The translations under genes were made by a program, and so were the position numbers. The notes beneath the pieces are model-generated. The model did not search any database, was not told the DNA's origin, and was given only the letters and a program-made list of their open reading frames with translations. Shown one piece after another: positions 11,300 through 22,480 of a DNA stretch of 64,000 nucleotides (position 1 is its first letter; each line of letters starts with the position of its first letter). Origin of the DNA: Mauremys mutica (Eukaryota; Chordata; Testudines; Geoemydidae); assembly GCF_020497125.1 (NCBI RefSeq), contig NC_059081.1:60780768-60844767 (forward strand), in the 5' to 3' direction.

Positions 11300-11580
11300 G
11301 ACTGTTGAGAGGCGACTAGCAGCACCCAGACCCCAAGGCCAGGCAGTAAGATAGACATATAGATTTTTTTTTTTAAACAAAGCTCTTCACTTATGCTTTG
11401 CCTTTTTCCTATTGTTAAGAATAAAGACTACTTTGTTTTAAGAAGGCTGTTTTGGGTCTCTGAATTCATTACTGGTTACAGCTCCCAAGGGGAAGAACCG
11501 TAGGTAGCGGCTCCAGTAGTACCTGCTGGGGGCGAGGTCTTTAGATGTTACCACGATAATAATAATGACTGTTGATGACA
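11300..11580 (+). other. Possible LTR-like tail, weak
   Basis: A TTTTTTTTTT-AAACAAAGC stretch, an AATAAA (near 11421) and a following R/U5-like segment (gggtctctgaattcattact, cccaaggggaagaaccg) recall the downstream part of a long terminal repeat. I could not find matching ends or a target duplication, so this may be ordinary sequence. Confidence 0.2.
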
Positions 11581-12530
11581 GTGACGCCTGTTCACACTAG
11601 TGCACCCACCATAGTTGCCCCCTGGCAGTTGTAGCTACCAGGGAAGTCTTACTGTCTCCCCGCCCTCCCCCAACTGTAGACCAGGCCATAGGCCATAGCA
11701 AACCAAGTGACTTGCTATAATAGTGCATTGGAATTTCAACCACTTTTTTTTTTTTTTAAGCAGGCATGAATCCCTGGGTTTACTGAAGCTTTCATGTCTG
11801 GCCTTGGAGTTTTCTTTTGCCACCTGGCTAATCAGCCCCATGTGTGTCAAGGGGTGGGATTGCTTTTTTATGCTGCCTGATTGGGTTACGTCTCTGATCT
11901 TGTTGATTGCTTAACAGGCTGTGTCAGAAAACAAGCCTTGTACAACATCCAAGCACAAAGCAGGCTCCTTTACCCCCAGCAGCCTCTCTTCCTATCACTC
12001 CTCACAGTAACTGATAGTCTCCCCCGCACAGACACCCCTGTTCTGGCTTCTTTATAGGCTGCCCATTTGTTTGCAGCCATCCCTTGATCTGCCAGGTTTT
12101 TTGTTTGTTTTTGACTTGAGCTCTGTAATAACCATTTTAGCCCTTACATTAGTACAGCCAAGCAGCAGCAGCAGCAGCAGCAACAAAAAAGGCAGCAGAC
12201 ATTCGAAGAGAAGGAGATACGCAGGAGATATGTTTTCTTAGGCCAAATCTAAACATCACTGCAGAATAAATTTGAGCCAAAAGGTTCACATTTAGCTGCC
12301 TAAAACTGCCCCTGAAAGCCACATTTAAGCCCCTGTCACAGTGCTGCAACAAACCGCTCCCACTGATTTCCAAGCCACTTACATAGGTGCTTAACATTTG
12401 GTCACCTACATCATCTCGGCCTTAGTGCTGAGACACTAATATTGGCCTCTGTTATCTTTCCTATAGAACCTGTGGCAAGCGAAAGGCACCTGGAAAATGT
12501 GAACACCCATCTCAAGACATCAAGCTGTTG
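11581..12530. other. Intergenic, nothing assignable except an (AGC)n run
   Basis: No gene or named repeat apart from the microsatellite at 12161. Around 12240-12420 phrases such as tttagctgcctaaaactg and taggtgcttaacat recall the diverged palindromic family seen at 29.0 and 32.1 kb. Confidence 0.35.
12161..12182. repeat. (AGC)n microsatellite
   Basis: About seven AGC/CAG units followed by caacaaaaaa. It is not in a supported reading frame, so it is not a polyglutamine tract of a gene. Confidence 0.9.
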
Positions 12531-12660
12531 TAAGGGCTTGTTTACACGGAGACTGAGCGCAGAGCAAGTGGCGGTGTGACTTCAGCATGCCAGCCAGCCG
12601 TGCATTAAGTGGCCATGTGGCCCCCTGCTACCATGCACTAAATGTGCCATAGCGTGCACA
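12531..12660. mobile_element. MITE-like fragment
   Basis: Starts taagggcttgtttacacgg, the shared start pattern of the GTCTACAC-type families, but no matching end is found. Low-confidence fragment. Confidence 0.3.
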
Positions 12661-12924
12661 GACGTATAGACGTTTCAAACAGTAGTAGGTCTTCCATGGG
12701 AAGCTCGATTTCATTTTTAATAATATCATAAAAATACCAAGGAACTAGACCATAAAAAATACCAAGTGTCTGACCTTGACACTGCTTTGTTGAAAACTCT
12801 TGAGCTGTCACTTCATCATTAACTTGCCTGGTAGTAGCTAGGTAGCATGATGCAGACAGAAAATTTGCCATGCCACATTCACCACCAGCCAAATGGGTCG
12901 GGTCTCAGCCATTTCCTCCAGAGG

Positions 12925-13112
12925 TGAATTGAGCCCATTAGGTAATGCCGCGTAGGCACAGAGATGAAATTCACCCCTGTGCAGAGGGCCAGCACGAGAT
13001 CTGTGTATCATGCCCAGGCATCTTAAGCCCTATTTTGAGGTGTAAGTGGGACATAAGTGCATAGGCCTAGTGTCCCTCTTCACCAGGGTGAATTTCCCTG
13101 GTGTCACTTAAG
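12925..13112. repeat. Palindromic interspersed repeat
   Basis: Left arm gaggtgaattgagccc and gatgaaattcacccctgtgc, right arm tcaccagggtgaatttccc: a loose inverted repeat around a central segment. Unclassified; no coding capacity. Confidence 0.35.
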
Positions 13113-13120
13113 GACACTCA

Positions 13121-13338
13121 GGCCAGGCCTACGCTGGGAAGGCTTTGCTGGTATAACGCTACGGGGATACTATGCCAGTGAAGTGCACCTAGTGTGGCTG
13201 CAGCTTATACTGGCCCAAACTGTGCTTTTGCTGGCATAGCTTATTACAGCCAGCCTCCTTCGCCCCTCCACCCCAAAGTGAAATAAACTACGCTGGTAAA
13301 AGTGCACTTTGGCCAGTATAACTTCATCCAGGTGTCGG
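13121..13338. mobile_element. MITE-like palindromic element (gctggtataac type)
   Basis: Begins ccaggcctacgctggg, has gctggtataacgctac near the left and ggccagtataacttcatcc at the right, with repeated inner mirror motifs (tgccagtgaagtgcacc, aaagtgcactttggcc). Consistent with a short non-autonomous DNA transposon. Ends approximate. Confidence 0.45.
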
Positions 13339-13489
13339 TCACAGATCACACCTCTTCACGGCCCAGGCTGGCAAAGGTTTGTAGTGTGCAGTTGGCTTTG
13401 GGCCAGAGAGCTACATTCTGCCTATAGGTCATGCCCAGTCGACCTCCAAGCACTCTCCTGTTCCCAGTGAGAACAATAGTTAAACTTCC

Positions 13490-13645
13490 ATAGGTTAGGA
13501 CACATGCGTTCTATTCTTGGCGCTACCACTTACCCGATGGGCGACTTGGAACAAGTCACATGAGGTCTCTGTGCCTAAGGTTCCCCCATCTGTAGAGACC
13601 TACATCATACAGCACTGTGGGGTCTATAGCTGAAGAGTGCCACTT
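13490..13645 (+). mobile_element. MIR-type CORE-SINE, sense
   Basis: Contains the order cgttctattcttggcgctac, cttggaacaagtcac, tctctgtgcctaaggttccc and ccatctgtagag, matching MIR from the B-box side into the CORE. Diverged. Confidence 0.7.
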
Positions 13646-13921
13646 AAGTACATTGTACAATGCACTCTTACTTACCAATTCTGCTTACAGACTTCAGTGG
13701 TGTTACAATAAGGTAACTGAGGACAGAAACTTTGTTACTACATTTATGATCCAGACCACTACAACTCACAATAGTGATGTTACAGTGTTTTGGGACAGTC
13801 CTATAGATGATTGAGAGAAGTTACACTTGTCCTGTTCTTGCAAGAGCACATGGAACATGTCACATGCTGGCTATGTTTGTCATCACCCCTGCCCCTCGTG
13901 TCTAGCAGCAGCTTCAGATAA

Positions 13922-13985
13922 AGGATAACAGCTTACTACTACTATCAGTTAGTAGGATAACAGCTTATTACTACTATCAGTTAGT
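13922..13985. repeat. 32 bp tandem duplication
   Basis: Two head-to-tail copies of a 32-base unit starting aggataacagctta, differing by one base (C or T). The near identity suggests a recent duplication. Confidence 0.9.
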
Positions 13986-15238
13986 GGGGTTTTTTGTTTA
14001 GAGCCAGTGGCCTGTGCTTTTGTCCACTGTCCCCATGGCTGGAGATACTCCTTTAACTCTAGTGGTAGCAGCCAGCGCTCCAGGACCCATGCTGGAGCTC
14101 ATTATGCCGACTTCAGTCCCATCTCCTTCTTGCTCCCCTAGACTCTGGGAGAGCATCCAGGAGACGGCCCACTGCAATCGTCGAGCAATACGGGGCAGAG
14201 GTGGTGAGCCCTTTAGCACCCTTCAAGGACAACGATCGCCAAATGAATTTCAAAACCATGTTTTAGGAAGACATCCAATGTGCTTAACAGAGCTGGGGAG
14301 CCCTTTATATCTCGGCAATAATCCAGCATTCTTCCACGAAATCCCAAGCACAATGTCGCTTCTATCCTTTTCAATGGGGAAGCTTTATTAACCTCTGGTG
14401 TGGAAAGCTTCTAAAAGCCAAAGTCTCGCTACCTCAGAGAGAAATCAGGAAGATTTAAGCAGAGTCTGTGTATATCTGAGGGGGAGAAAGAGTCCCCCAC
14501 CCCCAACTGACACAGAGGGGAAAAAAATGTAAGCCTAAGATGCATTTATTAAAGAAAGAAGTTAGGGAGCTGCAAAGCCAACCATTTTAAGCACTCACTG
14601 TTAGTATGTTAATAAAAAACACAACAATTCCACAGCAAATCATGGCTTTGAAGAAAAAACGTCAATCCCTGTCAAGGTTTGAAGAATCGTCTGAGCCTAT
14701 GGAAAACTAAATTCATCAGTAATGCTGTGCTCTTCGCCCCCTCTCTCCATCTCTCCCAGTCATATGCAATGAACAAATCCACTGCAAAACAGTTCATGAG
14801 ACCAGCTGCAGATCACAGGCTACGTTGGGGGACAATATTATCAAATACCTGAAAGTTCTACAGAGGGACCAAAGCTGAAAGCAAATAAAAGCTACAGTCT
14901 CAGCATTACAATATTAAAGGACCTGAAAAACAGCCATGAATCTGATTGGTGGGGAAGGGGGAGGGATCTGTCATCAGTCAGAGGCATATGGCAGGAGTTC
15001 TTGACAACTCATAAATCTGGCACAGGAGAAGAAATACAGCCCAATCAGACCCAGAATAAGAAAGGGGCAATAAAAAGATTTTAAGGCATTAGGGGGGGAA
15101 GGAGAGAGAGCAAATGAAGATAGAGTGGTGAAAGCAGAGATGAGATAAAAATAGGAGCAGCTATGGGAGGCGTGTGTGTAAAATTGTCAAGAGTGCCTAC
15201 ATGTTTTTCAGCACCTAAATCTCATTAGAAATCAATGA
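13986..15238. other. Intergenic, nothing assignable
   Basis: No gene, no clear repeat. The plus-strand reading frame at 14014-14391 has no family resemblance and no splice or start context. Confidence 0.4.
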
Positions 15239-15516
15239 GGGTACGTCCAGACTACCCGCCGGATCGGTGGGTAGCGGATCGATCTATCGGGGATCTAGAC
15301 ACGATATATCAATCCCCGAACGTGCTCCCGTCAACTCCGGAACTCCACCAGGGTGAGCGGGGGAAGCGGAGTCGACGGGGGGAGCCATGGCCATCGATCC
15401 CGCACCGTGAGGATGGGAGGTAAGTCCAAATAAGATACATCGACTTCAGCTACGCTATTCCCGTAGCTGAAGTTGCATATCTTACATCGACCCCACCCCC
15501 AGTGTAGACCAGGCCT
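15239..15516 (+). mobile_element. MITE family A, copy 1
   Basis: Starts gggtacgtccagactacc, ends cagtgtagaccaggcct. Inside are ATCGAT-rich segments (ggatcgatctatcgggg, then cgatatatcaatccccg), a central purine-rich block and a strong hairpin (cttcagctacg with cgtagctgaag). This architecture recurs at 15829 (inverted) and 47411, with a relative at 51350. Non-coding, probably a non-autonomous DNA transposon; superfamily not determined. Strand label is arbitrary. Confidence 0.75.
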
Positions 15517-15547
15517 GAGAATTAGGCTCCTATCACTTAGGTACTTT

Positions 15548-15828
15548 TCACAAGTTTTCCCAGCTTGGCTTCTTATTATTTTTATTACACTAGTGCCTAG
15601 AAGCCCCAAATGGGTACTGCATAGACACGGTCCCTGCCACAGAGTGTGTGCAATTTAAATAGACACGACAGTCAGGGAGGAACTATTAATCCCATTTTAC
15701 AGATGGGGAACCAAGTCATGAGAAATGAAGTGATTTGTTCACGGTCACACAGAGCAGCTGTGGCAGATCTGGGAGTTGAACCTCGTTTTCCTGAGTAGTG
15801 CTTAACTACAGGACCACTTGAGGCTACT
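15548..15828 (-). mobile_element. MIR-type CORE-SINE, nearly full length, antisense
   Basis: Reads in reverse from an L2-type tail (tattatttttattacactag, gtgcctagaagcccc, ggtccctgccacagagtgtg) through the CORE (cccattttacagatgggg, tgttcacggtcacacagagc) to the tRNA-related head (gatctgggagttgaacctcg, gcttaactacaggacc). One of the most complete MIR copies in the window. It is sandwiched between two inverted copies of MITE family A. Confidence 0.85.
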
Positions 15829-16120
15829 GTACGTCTACACTGGGGGGGGTGTCGATGTAAGATACACAACTTCAGATACAGGAATAGCGTAGCTGAAGTT
15901 GACGTATCTTATTTCGACTTACCTCCCGTCCTCACGGCGCGGGATTGACGGCCGCAGCTCACCCGTTGACTCCGCTTCCACCTCTCGCCCTGGTGGAGTG
16001 CCGGAATCGAGGGGAGCGTGTTCGGGGATCGATATATCGCGTCTAGATGAGATGCGATAGATCGATCCCCGATAGATCGATCGCTACCCGCCGATCTGGC
16101 GGGTAGTCTGGATGTACCCT
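15829..16120 (-). mobile_element. MITE family A, copy 2 (inverted relative to copy 1)
   Basis: Starts tgtacgtctacactgggg, has the hairpin arms acttcagatacagg and tagctgaagttgacg, the mid block tccgcttccacctctcg, the palindromic ggggatcgatatatcgcg, and ends gggtagtctggatgtaccc. This is copy 1 in reverse complement. With copy 1 it forms an inverted pair 312 bases apart. Confidence 0.75.
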
Positions 16121-17819
16121 TAGAGAGACCCAGAATCAAATAGAATCAGCAGGGAGCGAATACAGGGAGAATAAACCTACCTAGTATTCCTTTTTAATCA
16201 CTGAATACTCATAGTTTACTGGGGTTTTCATCTTGGGAAGCAGCATCCCCATACACAGAAATATGTATTACATAATACATAATTCATAGATAGTGCTTTC
16301 CACTGATAGATCCCAAGGGCTAGACTCCGACAATGCACCCAAGGAAGAAGGGCTAAGAACTCCCTTTATATCCTTCCATGGACTACCTGGCTCTCGGTTC
16401 TGCACACATAGGGTTAAGTGGGGCAGCTTCTCCACTACCTCCCTCCCTGAAACTAGAGTCTTGGTTCCCTCCTTTTGCTCACTGGCCAGGGTGAGCTAAA
16501 GCAAGAAGGAGAACAATCTACTGCGATGGCCAGCACTAAGCCACCATCTCCTGGGGACAAGGCAAAAGAAGGGGAGGCATTGTGACAAGGATGTGGATGT
16601 CTGTAGGCTAAATGCCACCCGGGGCTATTCCTGGGGTAACAGTATTTACACACTACCCTTTGCTCAAGGCTATGCCTAGAGTCAGAGACCAGCCCAAAGT
16701 GCTTCACAGAGGTGGGTAAATACCATCCCCATTTGACTGATGGGAAAATTGAACTGACTCCTGCACCATGCTGAGCACCCTCAACTCCCACTGAACCCAG
16801 GGCAAAACCTGTATTGTGCAAACTAGCACCCACGTGTGCAACTCTAGTAACTGAATGTGCAAATTGGTGCTCAAAAGTGCAATACTTAACGTGGGTACTC
16901 AGACTCCAGGGACATGCATGCATTTTGCCTCATCCGTTGCATTAGGCTTTGAAAATAAATTGGCCCTTAGCACATTACAAAAGCTTTCACAAGGCCATTT
17001 GGCTAATTGCACAGCTTATTAACACTGCTGGATACAAGGATTTTGCAGCAGTCCAAGCTCCTGCTGTAATTTTATGGCTTTCTCCCTTCATTGTCAGTGC
17101 TGGACACAAAATGAATGACTTTCAAGGAAGTTTCCTCATTGGCCAACGCCTGGCCGAGGTGCCTGAGAACGAAGCTGTCAAGTCAGCCCTTACCCTTTCA
17201 CAGGGAATGACTGATTCGGAATGAAAACTAAAGCTGGACACATGGGAGGAATTAAACGGGCCTGCTTTCGCAGTGGGCTCATTTACATGAGGATGAGGAG
17301 AGATTTCAAATCACGATGGGGACTGCAGCCAAAACTATTAGTAAGTTGGGAAACAGGGCGCAGGGCAGGCCATATTTATGAAACATTGTCTTTTAGCCAA
17401 ACCCTCTGAAACACTAAACAAAAACAGCGTTCAGATATATTTCAGAGGAAAACAAGAAGCATCTGGTTCCCTTCGCTGGTGTACATAGCAAGGGAAGAAT
17501 TGGCAGTACATCGGATTACCATAAAAGAGAGAGCTATGCAGAAAAAGCCACATTAGACTAGTGTCGACCAAAACAAAGTCAAACGTCTGAATTGTGAATA
17601 CATTTATGGTAGACATTTGAATAAAGGGCAGCCCAAATTAACGTGAACTGCAAATGAATTGGCTCGGTGGGAGCTGGTTCCTTGCCATGACATTTGATTT
17701 TTGGTGTTGTTGGGTGATTAAATGACCGACAACATGCAGAAATACTTTATGGGGGTTTCCTATCAGCAATCTTACCAGCTTCTGAAGTGGGGATCAGGAA
17801 TCACTGGTTTGCATATCTT
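16121..17819. other. Intergenic, mostly nothing assignable
   Basis: No gene recognised. About 16690-16770 (cttcacagaggtgggtaaat, ccccatttgactgatgggaa) looks like part of a diverged antisense MIR. The minus-strand 156-residue frame at 16453-16923 overlaps this repeat and has no family resemblance. About 16950-17230 is free of recognisable repeats. Confidence 0.35.
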
Positions 17820-17890
17820 CACCTATGGCCTGTGTTATACAGGAGAAGGAAATCAGACTAGATGATCATGATGGTCCCCTTCTGGCTTTA
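17820..17890 (+). mobile_element. CR1-type LINE 3' tail, sense
   Basis: The phrases tatggcctgtgttatacagg, agactagatgatcatgatgg and cccttctggctttaagtct match the 3' end of a CR1 subfamily, also present in reverse at 28.4 and 44.0 kb. Only the last 70 or so bases remain. Confidence 0.75.
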
Positions 17891-18019
17891 AGTCTCTTTC
17901 CCTTCTCCTGCTTTTCTCCTCCCAGAGAAGCACCATTTCCAGGGCAACTGCTTCTGCCAAATTGGTCCAGGGCTAATGGCAGTAGACATTCATCTGGCTG
18001 GGATTTCATTCTGTCAGGG

Positions 18020-18225
18020 AAGCAGCACATGTAGCGGACTAAGAGACAAGGAGAACTTGACTCTTCCTGATTCTGCCACGGACTCATTGCGTGAGGCTGA
18101 GCAAGTCACCCCACTTCCCAGTGCCTCAGTTTCCTCATCTGTAAAATGTGCTTCATGAAACTCACCCATCACTGGAAAGTGCCAGATGAAAAGCACGATA
18201 GCTACAGAGTGTTGGTATTATCGTG
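18020..18225 (+). mobile_element. MIR-type CORE-SINE, sense
   Basis: Almost the full MIR order is visible: tgtagcggactaagagac near the 5' end, attctgccacggactcattg, ctgagcaagtcacc, gtgcctcagtttcctcatct and gtaaaatgtg, then the tail side (actggaaagtgccagatgaa). Well preserved for this old family. Confidence 0.85.
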
Positions 18226-18889
18226 AGGCAACACAGTCTAGGGTACTCAGCTGGCACCCAAGGCATTATCACAAAAATAAACCACTGGATTTGACACCTC
18301 TTCTAAAGAAGTACAACAGGCTCCTCGCTTTCAGAATAACACAGCTAGTTTTAAGCCCCCTGTCCAGGTCGCTCTATACCGTAAAGGGCTCTCCTGCCTT
18401 TATTTCTGATCCCCTGGCAGGGATTGACAGCGAAAACCGCTGAAAACGTTCTTTTAAAGAAAACAACCTTTGACAGCTGAGCCTCCTGCAAGGGAAATGC
18501 TAGCAAGTCAAACCTTGATTTTGCTGAACTTCAAATATACAAACACCTCCTCTGTCCAAACAGCTCCTTCCAGCTTTGCATAGCAACACATGCTAAAAAG
18601 AGCTGAGTAAACAAGCCAAGGAGAAAATGATTAAAAGTCCAAAGAGAAAGGGGAAGGAGAGGAAAAGGTCTACGATTCTATTAACCCTTCTTGAAATGCA
18701 AATGGTCCTAGTCTGGATGTTAATGTACCTTGGGATCTTCATAAGGGGTTGAGGAGCTCAATAAATATTGTGGGTTTATATCATTATTATTGGGCAGTAA
18801 AGGGGATCATTCTGCCACTGAAGGCCAACCAGTGATTCCTTTTACCTCCATCAGAAGGAGAAATTTTTATGCACCCTTTATCCAAAAGG
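18226..18889. other. Intergenic, nothing assignable
   Basis: No gene or named repeat; ordinary AT-leaning sequence. Confidence 0.35.
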
Positions 18890-18990
18890 AGGGAAGATCT
18901 TGGGGTTAAGACACTGGGACCCCGGAAGTTTGGCTCTGCCACAGGCTGTCTGTGTGACTTTGGGCAAGTCACTTAGCAATGGCAGGATCT
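18890..18990 (+). mobile_element. MIR-type CORE-SINE fragment, sense
   Basis: Matches the MIR middle: gggttaagacactgggac, ggctctgccacaggctgtct, gtgtgactttgggcaagtca. Truncated after the CORE start. Confidence 0.75.
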
Positions 18991-19317
18991 TTATTTAGGA
19001 GTGCCTAGGTAGGGAGGATGTATTCAGCCACTCAGCCTGGGTCTCCAAGAACAGACAGCTCCACCAGTTGTAAAGAGAACTGGAATGATAAAAACAGCAA
19101 GAACGGAATGACACGGCAACAGATTTGCTGAAGAACTAAAAATGGAATGAACCGCCTATAAGTTACGCCAATATCAATCTGGAGTGACTCCATTCAGGAG
19201 AATCCAGCCCTGTGCTGTCCAGCTCAAAGGGGCTGCAGAAAGGCAGTTAGGTCACCCGGGGGAATATCCCTGGTGCCAGAGACCTTCTGCAGGAGCCGGA
19301 GTGGGCACTGACACAAG

Positions 19318-19463
19318 GGGCTTGTCTAGATGAGAAAACAACCAGTTTAAATGTAAATCACTTTGACCCCGCATGAGGGGTTACATTGAGTCAGTTATAG
19401 CCATTTCTAAACAGTTGTAATTTAACTAGCACAAAAAAACCCTCACTGTTTAGACCAGCCCTA
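19318..19463. mobile_element. Short MITE-like element
   Basis: Begins gggcttgtctagatgag and ends ctgtttagaccagccct; the ends are inverted relative to each other. Inside are cagtttaaatgtaaatc and acagttgtaatttaact. About 146 bases, non-coding. Confidence 0.5.
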
Positions 19464-19705
19464 AGTCATTAAAAAAAAACCCTACACCAATCATTAAATG
19501 ATTGCAACATTGTGTCTAGATCAGGCCTATGGAACCCCAGAGCAGGGGGGCCATTGCACAGCAGGATGGGCCAGCAAGGAGAGTTGCCCTAGCCTGTTAC
19601 AGAGGCTGAACCAGCTCCCTGCAACCCAGAGCACGGAAGGTGCAAGCTGCCACCGTTCTGTCCCTAGTGCTGCCATAAACCTGGCTCCACTGCAAACAGA
19701 GATCT

Positions 19706-19989
19706 AAGGGTATGTCTGCACCGCAGCTGCTACAGCAGCACACCTACCATGCTGCAGCTATGCCGCTGTAGTGTAGACGCTTCCTACATCAGTGAAAGGG
19801 GTTTTCTCATCAGTGTAGCTAATCCATCTCTAGTCTTCAAGAGGTGGTAACTAGGTCGACAGACGAATTCGTCTGTTGACCTAGCTGCATCAACACCAGG
19901 GGTATGTAATTACGGCACTCTGGGCACTACATTTTTCACAGCCCTGAATGGCGTGGCTAGGGCAATCTAATTTAAGTGTAGACCGGGCA
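19706..19989. mobile_element. MITE-like element with GTCTGCAC / GTGTAGAC ends
   Basis: Begins aagggtatgtctgcaccgc and ends aagtgtagaccgggcat; these are inverted terminal motifs. Contains a strong inner hairpin (aggtcgacagacgaat with attcgtctgttgacct, around 19853-19882). Non-coding, about 284 bases. Shares end motifs but not the body with family A. Confidence 0.6.
19854..19882. repeat. Perfect short palindrome around GAATTC
   Basis: The sequence ggtcgacagacgaattc continues into its near-exact reverse complement gaattcgtctgttgacc. This is the hairpin core of the surrounding element. Confidence 0.8.
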
Positions 19990-21565
19990 TCAGTCTTCAT
20001 CCACTTTTTTCCCTCTCCTGGAATCCACAGCTTTCCTGCTTGCTCAGAGGCCACGACAAATATCTATCGGAGCCACACACGACACCTCGCTGCTGCACAA
20101 GGGGGCCCTGATCTCAGCTGAGACCGAAAGGCAGTACGGCTCAGCTTCTTCACAGGGATGCAGACGTGCCTAACTCCCATTTTAGGTGCCTAAATGCCTT
20201 TGAGGATCTGACCTCACCATGCTACTACTGCTAATAACACCACACGCTTTCTGCCCTTTATACCACAGCCAGGCATAGTTAGAGTATTAATTTGTCCTGC
20301 TTTGCAGAAAGAAACACCTAGATGGATACAAAAGGGAACAAGCGAGACGGAGAAAGGAAAATGAAATGAAGACTATTGGTTGCCATCTTAGGCCCATTAA
20401 ACACTGAGATTTGAAATTGTGTTAGCACATAGCTAAAAAAACATGTTTAAACAGGTATTGATACTGTTGCCCGTCTCTGTGCATCCAGGGGCTACCTGTG
20501 TTATAAAATGGATTTTTACAGACCCTCGCTATGGGCTCCCATCCCCTCTAACATTGTGTCATAAACAAGCTTTTAAAAAGCTAAGCCCTGTGGACTTTGA
20601 GATCTGAAACTGCGTGAGCATCATTGTAGAGGGAGCCACATTTCAGGGAAAGAGTCACACTTCTCTAACATCATTTCAAATCTTGGCTGTAGCCAAAAAG
20701 TGCTATCAGTGTTAATCCAGCAGGGGCACCAAACAGCCAATACACTCTGTACACACAACAGATTAATTAGCCTCGCTGACCGCTTTAAAAAACCCAATTC
20801 CACATCATCGATCTAATCTACAAAGCTCATTAAAACATGCCAATGTCGTACCCAGCAAAGATCTGCCTTAAAGCTTTTGGGTGCCATGTTAAAAACATTA
20901 AAACAGCGAGCCACAATCCATGAAGGATGCTGCCGTCTACATATGCTGGAGCATGTGGTGGAAAGGATATAAAGCAACCTGCAACGGAGCTGGTATAAAT
21001 TGCGATCTGTTTCGAGGGACAGAGACGATAATAGGGCTGCCCAAATGGCAGAGAATTCTGCAGATGGCTCTAGGGGAGAAAAAGCTTGGTGTGCGTGTGA
21101 TATTTTTGGATGTGCACAGTATGATAAAGAGGACATTGCTCAATGACTTAAGAAATGAACAACTCTGCCTTAGGTTATCATCTCCTGGATAATGACAAGG
21201 TTATGAATGCAGCCATGTTGCCGAAATTGAACAGATTCAGTATGCTGACTCTGGAATAAGTTCTGATGATTCCCCCAGATACTCAGGGTGAAGTGGAGAT
21301 AATGCTGATAAAACGCATGGCGTGGAGTGAGCAGTGTGAAAACAGTGACTCAATCGCGGCTGCCTCTGCCACTTGGCAGCCTATAAAATATTTTAACACA
21401 CTTAAACGAGCCACCATCCATGTTTTCCTGATGCCTACAGGATACCCCTGTGAGGGCTGCTCTGATCTGGACAGGAACAAGAGAAAACTGGGGTTTCCCT
21501 GACTGTGAGGCCTGTTCAGGACGTTGACAGTTTTTTTGCAGCACTCAACCCTTCAGAGAGACAAA
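19990..21565. other. Intergenic, nothing assignable
   Basis: No gene and no clear repeat over about 1.5 kb. The part near 20820-21240 is repeat-free and of mixed composition, a possible conserved element. Reading frames there (for example plus 20920-21192) show no family resemblance. Confidence 0.35.
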
Positions 21566-21800
21566 GGGTGATCTGGGGTTAAGGCACTGGACAGGGGCTC
21601 AGGAGATGTGGGTTCAGTTCTCGCTCGGCCACTGCCTCCCTGTGCAACTTTCCCCAAGTCATTTAATCTCTGTGCCTCAGTTCCCTCCCTGTAGATTGGG
21701 CTAATCATAATCTTATCCCTTACTATGTGTCTGTGCAACACCTGCCACAGTAGGGACCAAGTTCCCTAGGCCTGCCTGTAATACATGTAATAAATAATAT
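21566..21800 (+). mobile_element. MIR-type CORE-SINE, sense, nearly full length
   Basis: Shows the MIR order: ggttaaggcactggacaggg, ctcaggagatgtgggttcag, ttctcgctcggccactgcc, ccccaagtcatttaatct, ctgtgcctcagttccctccc, then an L2-type tail region. The B-box-like ggttcagttct is of tRNA origin but is part of the SINE, not a tRNA gene. Confidence 0.88.
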
Positions 21801-22223
21801 TGTTTCCAGCTCTTTCCAACGATAACCAACACAATTCAGGCTGTAAACCACGACACTCCTGCCTATGCCTGCACCCAAACTACATCCAGCCAAAGAGCAG
21901 CACAGCTGTGAATTACTTCTCCCTCCCTATTCACTGCAGGTAGGCGCTAGCATTTCCAATTAGGCTTTGAAATTAACATTATTGATCAGGGCAGACTAAT
22001 CACCAACACCCTGCATAGGCTGCAAGCAAGTTACCTCCCTGGCCCTAGTTCCTTCCATGACAGCTGCGCTCTTCTGGAACCAGGCTTGTGAGAGCTGGAA
22101 ACGGAGAGGTTTCTCAGAGATCGCTTCACTACTGTGAGCCACTCTTGAGCAGCTGATATGACCATTGACCTATCAGATCCCAATGCAGGCCTCACCTCTG
22201 TGTTCCAGCTTTCCCTGCTAATA

Positions 22224-22298
22224 AGCCAGATCCTCAGCTGGTACAAATCAGCATAAATGGAGTGACACTGTTTTACACCAACTGATTTACACTGGCCC
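22224..22298. repeat. Short palindromic repeat family P, copy 1
   Basis: Left arm gccagatcctcagctggtac and right arm accaactgatttacactggc are inverted. The arms and size (60-95 bp) recur at least eight times in the window. Possibly a very short MITE; family name unknown to me. Confidence 0.7.
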
Positions 22299-22394
22299 GC
22301 TATATTTAACGTCTCCCCAAACCCTGGACCTCAGGTATGAAGTACACTCCTTACTTTTGGAAGCCAGTTGCTTTTAAATTAACTCAAGGGATTG

Positions 22395-22480
22395 GGCCAG
22401 ATCCTCAGCTTGTGTGACTGGAAACACTCCACTATAAAGTGGTGTCACTCCATTGACTACACCAGCTGAGTACCTGGCCC
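22395..22480. repeat. Short palindromic repeat family P, copy 2
   Basis: gggccagatcctcagcttgt on the left, gactacaccagctgagtacc then tggccc on the right, centre containing ccactataaagtgg. Only about 95 bp from copy 1. Confidence 0.7.

Noticed and set aside
12161..12182. Polyglutamine-coding CAG run
   Set aside because: No supported exon or reading frame around it; plain microsatellite.
16453..16923. Minus-strand reading frame of 156 residues
   Set aside because: Overlaps a diverged MIR piece and shows no family resemblance or conserved block.
21600..21630. tRNA gene (B-box-like ggttcagttct)
   Set aside because: Sits in a MIR SINE, whose head derives from a tRNA; no cloverleaf can be drawn.
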